A stretch of 64,000 nt of DNA from Apus apus (taxonomy: Eukaryota; Chordata; Aves; Apodiformes; Apodidae), in the NCBI RefSeq assembly GCF_020740795.1, contig NC_067286.1, positions 2,599,990-2,663,989 on the forward strand. Reading direction: 5' to 3'. The notes under the pieces were generated by a model. That model was given only the letters and a program-made list of their open reading frames with translations. It was not told the origin of the DNA and did not search any database. Both the position numbers and the translations under genes were made by a program. Position 1 is the stretch's first letter. Each line of letters begins with the position of its first letter. This document shows positions 1-12,046 of this stretch, piece after piece.

Positions 1-3000
1 CCAGGCTGACAGAAAGCAAAGCCCAAGGTTGCCTGTGTTGCTTTGCTCATCCAGTATCACTGCCTGTGGCTCTGGGGAGGTCAGGTTGTGCTGCTCTAAG
101 GAATACAGAAGCTAGGAGCACACAGTTTACGTGTGGAGGTTTTGTTTCAGTGGCTTAACATGCCTTCTTTAAAGGAACAGTGACAAGGGTTTCCTGAACA
201 CGTCTTTGAACTGGAGCCTGTGAAAGGAACAACACAGAGAAGATGCAGCAAGTGAGTTACAAAGCAGGAGAACGCTGAGCCTGGAGTTGTCAGTCAGGTA
301 GCAGAAGAGATCTTTCAGCATTTAGGATAATAGAAGATAGATTATTGGCACCCATTTGATATTGCCACAATGGGTGGGAGTACAAAACCACGATTTCTAG
401 CACTTGCAGGACAGGAAAGTTAAGTAAATGGTACTTGTAGGCAAAGAGACAGGGAGACATTTCCACATTGATACAAAACTCATCCTGCTCTTCTCACAGT
501 CACTGGGACAGCATTATCCCAACCTTTTTGCAAGCAGGTCTTTTGTTGATTTAAAATTAAAGTGTGTAAGACTCCCAATGCTAAGTTGTTGAAGTAGGTA
601 GAAATAACTTTCTCCCCTTGGTTAGTTGAATTCAATAGTTTCTTACCATAGACTTTTTACTTGTAAGAATGCTTAGTTCCAGTCCTGTAAGACAATGAGA
701 GCTGTTAAGCTTCAAACAAATCACAGGAAACACTCAAAACCTCACCCCTGTTTCATTCTTTGTTAAATTACAGAGGTAAGAGCTAAAAGTATTGGTCCTA
801 CTGCGTCTGAGGTGAAGGACCAATCTTTTGACTCTCAATAAGATCCCCCTGTTCCCATTGAAATCCAAGGAACAACTTGTGGGAAATCAGTGGGGTTGCT
901 CATGTGAATAACATGTACCTGTTCCAGAATGTTATTCTTAGTGCTTTTCTAATAGCAGGTTCTGGAGCTGTACTTGAATGAGACTTGCTGTGGCACAGGT
1001 GTGTGCTCTGGGTCTCAGTGCAGCAGTGTTGTAGGTTCCTGATGGCCAGCTTTGGGAATTCTGTGCTGGAGCCCTGGTCATGGTGTAGGGAGAATGAAGG
1101 TAGGGGGCTCCCAGGAGCAAACCCTGCAGAAGGCCTCCAGTTTGATACTGCCAGGACTGCAGGAAGGTTCATAGGAGAGAAAGGGGTTGGTAGCCCTTGT
1201 CATTGCCTCAGGTTAGCTGCCTGCAGCTTTTCCTTTTGGTACTGGGTGAGCACTGCACATGGGGAGCAGCTTAGGGTAGATGATGAGGAAATGCTGCAGC
1301 CACCAACTTTTTATTTAAAAATGGAACCATTCCGTGACCGTTCACGATTGCATTCCAAAGGGGAGCAGATCCCGTGAGCCAGGATAATCCCACCTTCCCT
1401 CTCCTTCCCAGCAGCCACAGTGTTCTGCAGGAAGGAGCAAAGCCATCAGGATTACCTGGGGCAGCAGAGCAGGAGAGGGCCTCTCATTTGTAAAGCAGAT
1501 CTAGTGGGGAGGGCCATACCTCAAAGATAACAGATCTGGGGGTTGAAGCCCTGCTGTGTGCATCATTTTTGGTACTTCATTTGATGGCAATTAACATAAA
1601 ATCTTTAAGCAGTGTCTTGGGAAGCACTTGAAATACGGGGGCCCCAGAACCACCCTCTTTCTCTGGCTCTGTAAGATCTTTTTTGCACAGTGGTGAATCT
1701 GCAATGTTATGGAAAGCATTTGTATCTGACATCATGCACCCAAGTCATCTTCAGTTCTGCCCAGGCCTGATGGGTCCGTCCTGGGGGCACCCAGAGGGCT
1801 GCAGTCAGGGTCTGGGTTAGAAATCTAACTACAGCCTCCTCCAGATCATCCTTTGGAATCTGTAGCATCCCTTCAAGGATAAACAAATCCTTCCTGTGCT
1901 CTGGAAATGCCTGAAATTAGTTGTCTGAAGGTTTTCCTAGCTGGCAGGGTATTGTAAAAGTGAAAAACTCTGCAGCTTCAGGCACCCAAGGGTTCAGTGG
2001 AAGGTCCTGGAGCATGCACGCTGACTGGCACAGTTTTCTCATGAGGAGGAGGGGCTGTAGAGTTAAGCATCTTATGACATGAGCAGAGCCGAACCTGCAT
2101 CTTCTGTTTCTAAATTTGTTCTATAGCCAACAGGTAAATGCAGACTCATCTGCCCCTTCAGCCACCCTGTCAGCACCTGACCTACCCTCTGGGCAAGTTT
2201 CATGCCTGCTTAGTTTGGAATCCAAAATTTCCTTTAGGAAAGAGAGAGGTGCTGGTGACTTAACCACAACTACCTCACCTCTGGGCATGCACAGTAACAA
2301 GGGTTTTGTCTCCTGGAGTTTTGTAGTGAAGCTGGATTTCTGTGTAGAAGGAGATGGCCACAGAAGTCCTTTTATGAACCTTAGAAGGACTGTTTCACTT
2401 TTGAGGTGCAAAAAGACCTGCTGAATGGCAAGGGAAATAAAAGGAACTTGTGGAGCATGTTGTGTGAATGAGTGGGAAAACAAATATACCCTAGAATTCA
2501 TGGAGCTGATGCACCAAGATCCAAAATCCAAGTTAATAATATGCTTCCAGTATTTTCCATAACTATTATTATCAGCTATGTTATCTAACACTGTGTGAAA
2601 CCGGTAGTTAAAACCGAAATTAAGGATCTCATCCCTTCCTACAACAAAGGGAAGATCAACTCCTGGTTGCATTCCATGGGGGACACAAAGTGCCTGGGTG
2701 CTTATTCCACTCGGTGTTTCACATTTAACCATGAGCTAATTTGCTGTGGCCTTGAAAAGGAACAACGTGCTCTGGAAGGTGCTTTTCTGACCTGCTCATA
2801 AGCAAAGGTTTAGTTTTTAACTATGGCTTACCAGTGAAGATTGTCTTATGGGAAAGATTTAATGATACCACCTTAGTACTTTTAACCTGACTATTGCTCA
2901 TTAAAAAAAAAAAAAAATGAAGATGTTCAAGCATTCCAAACCCATGTTGATGTGGAGGAGCTTTCAGCTGGTGGCTGCTGTCTCTAACTTCCCATGTCTG

Positions 3001-3013
3001 TTTGCCATTGCAG
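1..3013 (+). other. SHANK2: SHANK2 last intron (3' part)
   Basis: This stretch precedes the SHANK2 terminal exon and ends in a pyrimidine-rich tract with the acceptor TTTGCCATTGCAG. I found no SHANK2 PDZ, SH3, ankyrin or proline-rich coding sequence in it, so the large proline-rich exon of SHANK2 must lie further left, outside the window. Open frames here (for example about 200 codons on the - strand at 2121-2732) resemble no family I know. There is an A-tract near 2901. Nothing else is supported. Confidence 0.75.
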
Positions 3014-3587
3014 GAGCACGGAAGTCATGAGCACTGTCTCAGGTACACGAAGTACAACAATCACTTTTACTGTCCGACCTGGAACCAGCCAGCCGATCAC
3101 ACTGCAGAGCAGGTCCCCAGACTATGACAGTAGGACCTCAGGAGCAAGACATGCTCCAAGCCCTGTGGTTTCACCAACAGAGATTAATAAAGACATCATG
3201 CCTGCTCCTCTGAGTGCTTCTGCTTCAGCTTCATCTCCTTCACCAACTTTGTCCGATGTATTTAGCCTACCCAGCCAGCCCCCTTCTGGGGACTTATTTG
3301 GCTTGACCACAGGGCGCAGCAGGTCTCCCTCTCCCTCCATATTGCAACAGCCAATCTCAAATAAGCCTTTTACAACTAAGCCTGTCCACCTGTGGACTAA
3401 ACCAGATGTGGCAGATTGGTTGGAAAGTCTAAACTTAGGTGAACACAAAGAAACATTTATGGACAATGAAATAGATGGCACTCATTTACCAAATCTACAA
3501 AAGGAAGATCTGATAGACCTTGGAGTGACTAGAGTTGGGCACAGAATGAACATAGAAAGAGCTTTGAAACAGCTGCTGGACAGATAA
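3014..3587 (+). CDS. SHANK2: SHANK2 terminal coding exon (SAM domain), partial gene
   Basis: This exon encodes the last 190 or so residues of SH3 and multiple ankyrin repeat domains protein 2, a scaffold of the excitatory postsynaptic density. It starts after the AG at 3012-3013, its first base completing a codon from the upstream exon, and reads STEVMSTVSGTRSTT onward. A Ser/Pro-rich linker follows (GRSRSPSPSILQQP). The C-terminal SAM domain covers about 3384-3584: it begins VHLWTKPDVADWLESL, contains DLIDLGVTRVGHRMNIERAL, and ends LLDR before TAA at 3585-3587. The SAM domain makes the polymers that stack Shank sheets. The match to vertebrate SHANK2 is nearly residue for residue, including LGEHKE and DNEIDG. 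SHANK1 and SHANK3 share the SAM fold, but the linker matches SHANK2. An in-frame ATG at 2994 lies in the intron and is not the start. Confidence 0.97.
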
Positions 3588-6500
3588 GAATAGCTATTTT
3601 GCCTCACAAACTTCTGTTGATAACTAGAGATGGGCTGGTACTGAAATACCCCAAATGCCTTGTCTGTCTGCGAGTGCCAGCAAATTTGGGGGGGGAGGGG
3701 GAAAACAGTTGAATTCCTGGTACTCAGGTAATGCAGACTGGATGCTACATGCCCAGACGTAAATCCAAACATGTTACACGAGTGGGGCCATTTTATTTCA
3801 AAATTGTGGGGAGATCTGAGAGAGAGAGAGAAAATTGTTAACTTCAAAAATATTACCTCTTGATAATGCCCTTCTGCCAGAACCATTACAAACCACTTTT
3901 CTTTCAATTTAAAATGGCAAGCATTTAATTTCTTTCTTGAAAAGCTCTATTTTTCTCTTCTTGGCATGAAGTCTCCAAGCAGGCTTCCTCCCCCAGCCCT
4001 TAGTTCATTTTAAGAAGACAGGTGATTGCTTCCTTACCCTTCCAAGCCACTTTTACTAGTAGCAGGGGCAGGATGTTAAGATGGGTACAGGAGTTCATAT
4101 GACTGTTTTTTTTTACTAGTCTAGCTCTTTGATTTGTTGGCAGTGAAGCTGGTTGTTCTGCTGGAATTATTTCAAAGGTAACCTTGCTCTGTTTTACCTG
4201 GTATTTCTTTATTTCTGCAGTTATACTTAGCACTCTTCCAAGGTGGCAGAACAAGTTCAATACATGCTCCATTGGCTTGACCTGTAAGACGATGCAGACG
4301 TTGCATAAAACCCGAGGAGGAATGTGCACACTTAGAGGTACAACAAAATGAAGCTAGTTTGAACCTGAAACCCCCAGTTTTCAACCAGCTAAACTACTGC
4401 TCAGTCGCAATATGAACTCCACAAGCCAGTAAAAGCTTGAGGCTGTGTCCAGACTCACCTTTTTGGACTTCACAGTCAGATACTCGAGTGTGCTGAACCC
4501 TGAGAGATGCTGTTTAATTCAGTGAGTGGTAAGTGCTTAGTTATTTTAAATAGCAGGCCAAGAGAGAAGGGAAAGAGAGGGGAATGTTTCCATTGAAGTC
4601 AGTGGGAAGGTTGCCAGGATTTTAAGTGAGAGGGGATTTCAGCGTGTTGGCAGGAATGGAAAAGTTTCAGCTTGTTGAAAAAAGGGTTAAAAAGGTAATG
4701 CTGAGGTGGAAAGAGGCTCCTAGTGTCTCAGAAGGTGTGTGTTCCAAGGGTCAGGAGACGTGGGTAGGTATCCAGTGTCTCCTGTTTAGCAGCGTTAACA
4801 GGTATTGGCTTCTGGACAAGGACAGCAGGCTGAGCCCTTCGGGGGGGAGCTGGATCCTGCCCCTGGGCCTCCAGCCATTTCTTTGCCTGGCTGTTAGTGA
4901 GCCCTCCTGGGAACCAGCATGGACTGGGTGGTGAAGGGAAGGAGCTCCAGAGCTTTCCAGGAAACTTCAGTCTGCAGGGGGGAACACACAGATTTGGTTC
5001 ATCTGACCTTTTTTTTTGTCACCCTTTTTTTAAATTTTTTTTTTTAAAGTTAACAAATCTCTCTCTGCATGTTTGAACTCCCCTTGTAATTAACACCTCT
5101 TAATATCTGTGAGTTTTGTAGGTCTTTATTAACATAATATTCAAGACGTTCAAGGTAGGTAAGTTGTGTGTGGATGGCTAGACTGCCTACCTACCATACT
5201 TTCAGGTTCTCTTACATTTTGCAAGGCACCTGAACTTTCTTTCCTTGATATGGTCCTTGATATGGTCCAGCCTATCTCTAATTTTTTTATTGTGATTATT
5301 TTTTTGCTCACAAACAAGTGTCTAATTAGGTCTGCAACAGCCCTAGTATGAGTACATAAAGTTTAGCATTTTAAAGATCTTTCTTTACTGCAAGTTTAAA
5401 TAGTTGTACAGATAGTTTATAAGCACAATATTTTAAGAAAATAAGTGGCTGGTCTACTGGGCAGCCTTTGTGCCACTTCAGTGCTAGAGAGTTAAAAACA
5501 AAACAAACAAAAAAAATACAAACAAAAAAAAAAATACACAACTTTTGTGGTTTACTACTATTTCTGTGGAATAATTATAAAGTCTTGACCTTTTTAAACT
5601 CAACCTCATTTGGATGCATCTGAACCAGCAGAGCTGTGTTATATTTTCTATCTTTGCTAGAACTTCTACAGAGGAGGATGAATATTTCTTCACAAGTGGT
5701 TGTAGTTACCAACGCATTGGATACTCATAAAAAGCAACTCGTTTAGCCTCCTGCCCCCTTTATGGAACAACAAATCTTTTGACTTAACATCTGTTGCTAT
5801 ATTTGTATTTGAAAGTTCCAAGTAACCTTGTAATAAAAATCAAGTACTGAGGCATTTGACTTTCAGGAGTGCTGCATTTTTCCAGAGGTGGTGTAGAAAC
5901 TGGCAGTTTCATTCAGATAGTTGCTCCAGGCAACTTGAGGCCATCAAATACTTTTAAGAAGTGTAAAAATGGTAATTTAGCCATCATTGTCTTCCATTTG
6001 GTGATATGACAGAATTCAGTAAATAAACCACTAATGCCATGCTCTTTTTTTTATTTCTTTGGGTACAGTTGCTATTACCTCTATGATACGTGCCAGAAAA
6101 TACGTTCGCTAGAAAATACGGTAGTAAAAGCAAATGTAGAAGTTGACTTTTAAGCTGCTTTTTAATCACAACCTTCTTGTTGAATTTATGTTGACCAAGT
6201 GCTGACATACACAGTAAACTACAGTTGATGGAAATCCCTTTTTTTTACACAGGTGTGTTTCTTGCTCGTGTATCTTTTCAGGTACTGGGAGAATAGGTAC
6301 AACACAATGAGTAGAAAAGAGGTTTGACCCATTAAAGAGCTAACGAAATAGTTTATCTTTTACATTGTGTCTTACAAAGTAAAGGTAAGGAGACCTGAGA
6401 GGACCTACCTGCACCAATAAATACACCTCTGCCAAGATGAATTGGTCTCTAGCTCTGGGGGATGGTTTTGCTACAGAAAGCAATAGTAACAGATACGACG

Positions 6501-7135
6501 TTGCCTCCGAGTATTTTTCATCAGCCTGGAAGTGTTGGGGGGGGGGGAGGAGAGAAGGCCCATTTATTTCCTGCTACTATGATAGTGAAAACCAAGTTGT
6601 TAGAGATCTATGAAATACGTTATGATATTCTGGGTTTTAGGATCAACTTTTGTTTATATACTGTAATTTAAATAAATTGCATTTACATGCCTAGTTTCTG
6701 TAATATTTGTGTATACAATACCGAAACCTTACAAGATGTAAATTGTGTATAACTGCACAGACTCCTTTCCCTAGGTGTCTGAGAACATTTTCAGTTTGAT
6801 TCATATATTATAAAATGACTAGATGTGACTGTTGATTTACAGAATTTACATATCACAAAAGTTAACTATTTGTGGTACTTAAGTTAATTTAAAAAAAAAA
6901 AAAATAGTGATTTTATTTTTTCCTCGGTTCTTAAAAAAAAATAAGCATTACCCAGTTGATCTGGCAATGATTATGTGTATGAGCCACAAATATTGATAAT
7001 TTTTCCATTACATTTTTTTCTTTTCTTTTCTAGATATTAATCTGTTTCTCGCTATAGTTTGTGTAACAACTTGTGTTCACCTTCTCTATGTTGCTGTAAT
7101 TTTTGTGCTTTAATTCCTCTTATTTCGACTGATTG

Positions 7136-7157
7136 AAAAAAAAAAAAAAAAAAAAAA
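7136..7157. repeat. Poly(A) tract (22 A)
   Basis: An uninterrupted run of 22 A. No target-site duplication or transposon body is visible, so it is called a simple repeat and not a retroposon tail. It lies inside the presumed SHANK2 3'UTR. Confidence 0.85.
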
Positions 7158-7233
7158 GAGAATCAAGCTCCTGTAACTTGCACTTTTCCCCACTCCTTAA
7201 TACTCTTGTATGGCAACCAAAATTACTGTAAGA

Positions 7234-7239
7234 AATAAA
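7234..7239 (+). terminator. SHANK2: Candidate SHANK2 poly(A) signal
   Basis: AATAAA with a CA about 13 bases after the hexamer and a GT-rich downstream element at 7257-7273. It is the best-formed of several hexamers after the SHANK2 stop. Which one is used cannot be read from DNA alone. Confidence 0.45.
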
Positions 7240-8920
7240 TATCATATTGCACTAAGGTTGTGGTTCTGATTGCAAACAGATAACACTGTCTGAATTTTTT
7301 TGTTACAAACAAACAAAGTTGCCAAAAACCCTTGCAATCTGATGTTATTGAAAGTGTATAAGAGAAGAATTGTGGCAAAATCGTTGATGTCTTGTTGGGA
7401 GAAGCATTTCCTTTTCATTTTTTCTTTGGTTAAAGCATTCTTTATGCCAGACATTAGTTCATTGATTCTTTTTATTTTTCAGCTTCATGTTTGAAATCTG
7501 GAAAGATTTTTGGCAAGAGGTAAAACAAAAAATACGTGTCTATTTATTTGCCTGAAGGTGGATATTAAAGAATCATGGGATGTGTTTTCTCCCTTGGCTG
7601 AGCTTGTGTGTGGGAATTGGTGCTCTCAGCTCAGCACTGCTGAGGCATTTGACTGGGGATCTGTTCTGCAGTTAATTCAGGCACTGAAAAATTCGGGGGG
7701 GTGGGATAAGGGGAGAGGGGTGGATTTTTTTTCTAGTAGGGCAGAGCAGCTTTCCAGAGGAGAAAGGACCCAGTGCTCCTTGTCAGACTTTGTGCATCTT
7801 GGGACTAAAAAAAGAGGTCCAGGGTGTGTGTTTGTGTGTGTGGATATTAGTACTGTGAATAAACAAAGCTTAAAATGGGGGAAAAGAATAAAAAAAAAAA
7901 AAAGGAAATAATTAACACCTTTTGGCTTAATCTAAAAATTTAGATAGTGATGCAATGAAGACTATTTTTTAATTTTCTAAGATAATGGAATAAATGCCTA
8001 GAACTGTTGCCATTTGTTTGCACATGTTCCTTAACTATTATTCTCTTCTCAGCTGTTGTTCTGGTTCCTCATTTTTGTAGCTGCCTATTATTCCTCTCTC
8101 TTTTTTTTTTTCCAACAACAATTACTCAGCAGCTTTGTGTTGTTATCAAAGATAGAAGAAGAAGAAGAAAAAAATAGCCTTTCTTTGGTTTTATTTCAGG
8201 AATTGTGGCAATCCAGTGTTAAACACCTGTGTGTCTAAGTAAAGTCCAGGGCAAAACTAAGAATGCTTTGCAATGGTCAGTGCTTTGTTGGACAAAGAAA
8301 TGAGAAGGTTGTTGCTGTTGTGTTTGTTGTATTGATGTGTTGTGGTTTGTTTCATTCTTGGTTTTCCTGTATTTTTCTGTGTGATTTTTTTGTGGTCTTT
8401 CATTCCTTTTGTCCAAAACCAGTAGCTATGATGGGCCATCCAGAATAGCATGATTGTAAGGATACTTTGGAACTTGGGGGGTTTTTTTATATTTTTAAGA
8501 AAAAAAAAAAAATATGTGCCTTATAATTTTCAGCCTGGATCAAACACAGTGTGTTTAACATAAAGAGCTTTATCTTCAAAGTGTTGTAGTATCAGACAAA
8601 AAAGAGGTCGTAGTGCTGTTTTTTTTTTAAGTGAGGAGTCCCTGTCACTGCAGAATTGTTAGAAAAATTGATTTCCATGTTCTTTCAAACCATCTTTTTG
8701 GCACTATGAGACAGATCTGAAGTCCTCTATTCAAATCAAGTAAATGATGGAGGGGAAAAAAACAAAGCGAGACTGTTATTTTTGGCTTCAGTTTACAACC
8801 ATACACCCGTGCTTGGTTTTCAGTGTAGCTGACATGAGCTGCATTTTACAGACAAGGCGACAATAATAAATAAACCAAGTGGACTTAATGCTTTGAAATC
8901 TGAAGCGGTTCTGTAAGGCT

Positions 8921-8936
8921 GACACCTAGTGGCGTT
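8921..8936 (-). promoter_or_regulatory. CTCF-like motif (weak)
   Basis: The - strand reads AACGCCACTAGGTGTC, which matches the CCACTAGG.GGC form of the CTCF core with one mismatch at the last GG. It lies just past the SHANK2 3' region. Single motif matches of this quality are common by chance, so this is a suggestion only. Confidence 0.2.
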
Positions 8937-11900
8937 TGCTGGGCAGTCTCAGAGCAATAGCAGATCTTTTGTAAGTTGTTTTTCTTTTCAACAATTGTCC
9001 TCCTTTCTACAAGAAGTAATTTTAGTATATATATTTTTTAATTATTGTAAGTTGGCCTGAATATTTAAGTCAGAAAAAAAGAGGCTGGCTGTTTAGTGAC
9101 ACAAATTCTACACTGACTGAGAACTCTTGAGAGAACTGTAATGTGTTTTCTAGTTTGGATGTGGTTATATTTTATCCATGTTATGTTTTGAATGTCAGCA
9201 CCTCCCTGTGATCCTTCCTCTGCATCAGGCATGGTTTTTTTACAATGAGAATTTAGTTTTTGTCTCCAGTGCTGCCAATCTTGGGAGTGTTTTGAACTTC
9301 AGACTTGGCAATCTGATGGACAGCAGAGCTCTCATCTCCAAACTGCAAGAGAGTGCAAGGTATTTAGCTTAAGAACTCAGAATAGCTGGTGGGTTATTTC
9401 CCAGATGTACTTGCAGAACTGAAGTTTGGTTTCTCAAGTAAAATTTAAGCTTTTTTTCCTCAGGACTAGAAGGAAAAAATGCACGTGTGTGTGAGTTCTT
9501 GTATGACTTTAATGTAAAGGTTCTTGGACAGCATTAGAAATTAATGTACAAATAGGACACCAGTGTTGCATGTGCTTCAAAATGTATTGGAATAAATGTT
9601 GCAGTAAATGTTTGCTTTGAAAAACCTGAAGAGAATACAATATACAGAAATCTGAACATGTTTTAATGGGTTATTTTCCACTGGTATTTTTTAATCATCC
9701 AATTGTCTCTAAGCTCCAAGCTTCCTTATATACTTAAAAGCTGTTGAAAGGAATTTCTTGTAAAAAAAAGAAAGCCTTGGAATAGCTGAAACTGATGTTT
9801 GGGGGAGAGGAGACAGAGAACCTCTCTGCTGCACAACCCTCTGGAACCCTTGGTTCAGTCTCCTTAAGTGTGTTCTTCTTCAAAACAACTGTTGAGGGAA
9901 GTGCTGCCTCATGATGATGCTGTGAAGAATTCACAGCTCCCTGAACAGAAGCTCATTTGTCCACAAGGCATTTTTGAGACCTGCCCAGTGTGGCTCCCCC
10001 TACCAAACCTGCCCCACCTCGACAATATTTAGTGAGAAACTGCTGTGACCATGTCATTCACTTCTCATTTTTGTCCTGACCTTGTTGGTGCCTCTTGAGG
10101 TCTCATTTGAAGCTGGTATGAGAGCTTTTCAGATGTGGGGTGGTGAAGTGAGAGCTGCAAACCTCTCATGAGAGGAGAACAGAAAGGTGGTGGCTGAAGC
10201 AGAATGTTTTACTTAGTTTTACTTAGTGTTTTGCTTAGTGCACATGCACTGTTGGAAGAAGAACAAAAATAATTCCTTTTATAGCTGACCATTGTCAAAT
10301 TTGAGCTCTTTGTGCATAGTATAATATTGTGATTAGGATTTTATTTTTACTTCAAGCCATGATGTATTCTCCTGTTATCCAACTGGCTCTTTCTCTGGTC
10401 TTTACAAGGCAGTAGATGTTAATTTTAACATGTGCAACATTCTGTGGGTCTATTTAATTCACCTGTAAGACTTCACAGTGGCCCAGTAACAGATTATGTG
10501 CTGTACTTTTCTCTGGAGGTGATTGAAAATCTCTAATAATGCTAATTTTCTGCATTGCAGAGAAGACCTGACACAAGGGTAGGTGACTTCCAGAAGGTAT
10601 TTGGGGTATTTGGCCGTTTTTTAGAAAAGAAATTTTCTTTCTGGGAAAAAAAACAACCCTTCCCATGCTCTGTGCATCCAAAGCAGATCGTTTCCACACC
10701 TTCTAGTCTGTCATTTCTGCACATGTCCTCCCTCTTAGCACCTGCAGACCCTTTAAAGAAAAATCACTAATTCCAGACCTAATATTCTGTGTGTTCTCTG
10801 TGCTGATGACAAGGCTGGTTTCTTCCAGGCAGGGAAGATCAGTGCAGCAAGTTAAAGACCAGTGCAACGGGAAGAGGGAGAATCTGCTGGTACCCAATGC
10901 ACCAAGTGGAAATTCTTGCTCTGTGCCCGTAGGACAGAGCTGTTGGAGGTGACAGAAAGGAAGAGAAAACTTGGTCTTGCTAAATACACACTATGGAGCC
11001 ATGAAAGAGGTATTTTCAACAAGAAGTGAGGCCCTATTGATGTGAGTGGGCTGGAGGGCGTTCACAGGAGCTGATCTGCACCGGGTGCAGTTGGGAGAGG
11101 TGTGGGAAAGAGCTGCTGTGAGTGGGGGGTTGCAGCAGGTTTTGAAACGACTCGGTCGCCTTAACCAAGCAAATAGAAGGCTGAAATGAGCTGTCTGCTT
11201 TTCCCACTCACATGAGTGGGTGAACAGCCAGGAGAGGGATTTTAACTAAAAGGAATGTTGGTGCTAGAAGAACATGTTGCCAATTGGCGAGAAATAAATT
11301 CCCAGCAGAACCCAGGAGAGAGTCCTAACTGTGTGAGGAGGGGGGCTGTGGTATTGTCTCCTCCAAGGAGTAGTGTGGGAGTTCCCAGCCCTTGAAAGGT
11401 CACCAGTTGAGGAGAAGTCCTGTGTTTGTTTCTCAGGGCATGCAGTTTACCTGGGGCACCTTCTGTGCAAGCTGCTCTCTTGAAGCCATGGGCTGGGCTG
11501 GGCAAAAGAGGGTGGTGGGAGCCCAGCCTACCCTGGGAGCAAGCCCCTGGAGCTGGGGAGGTGGATGGAGGCTCCAAGCCAGAGTTTCCTTGCTGTAATG
11601 AAGTGTTTGCTCTGCACAATGAATCTTGTAGCACAGGAGAGGTGAGAAAGGCTCCTGGGACAAGTCTCATTCATCGACAAGCAGGGTGGGACAGCAGGGA
11701 CTGGCCAGTGGGAAGCCCTGCTGTCATAGACCAACACACCTGCTACAGGAGGTGCTCATATATTTTGCATTAAAAAATCATTAGATTAATACCAAAGCAT
11801 TAGATGAAGCACCAGAGGAGAGAAACAAGACTCAGCATAGTCAGCTATGAGGGGTAATGCTGCAGCCCAGCATCAGGCTTTAAGACATTCCAGGTGTGAG

Positions 11901-11984
11901 GGGCTGTGCACTGCTCAGCAAAGATCCAATCCTGCCAGCTCTGCACAGCAGCACAGCCTCCTGTTAAAAGGAGGTGCTCGAGCT

Positions 11985-12046
11985 GCAGCTCATTAGGGAC
12001 TAAATTCAAAATTTTGCAGCTCATTAGAGACTAAATTCAAAATTTT
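11985..12046. repeat. Tandem duplication of a 31-bp unit
   Basis: Two adjacent copies (11,985-12,015 and 12,016-12,046) start GCAGCTCATTAG and end AAATTCAAAATTTT. They differ at one base (GGGAC versus GAGAC). The copies are otherwise identical, so the duplication is recent. No gene overlaps it. Confidence 0.9.

Larger units (their letters stand above)
3588..7255 (+). other. SHANK2: SHANK2 3' untranslated region (3' end approximate)
   Basis: AT-rich sequence follows the SHANK2 stop without another splice pattern I can defend. AATAAA hexamers occur at 5832, 6022, 6416, 6671 and 7234. The 7234 copy is followed 13-19 bases later by a CA and then the GT-rich tract GGTTGTGGTTCTGATTG, the arrangement expected of a cleavage site. 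Further hexamers near 7857 and 9591 mean a longer 3'UTR cannot be excluded. The right boundary is inferred, not seen. Confidence 0.5.

Noticed and set aside
2121-2732. 203-codon frame on the - strand
   Set aside because: Antisense to a SHANK2 intron, no recognised domain, no paired splice signals, and no sequence motif beyond chance. It is long enough to deserve a database search, but I cannot support it.
2994-3013. ATG at 2994 as a start for the SHANK2 frame
   Set aside because: It is within the intron's pyrimidine tract and acceptor. The conserved sequence starts after the AG at 3012-3013.
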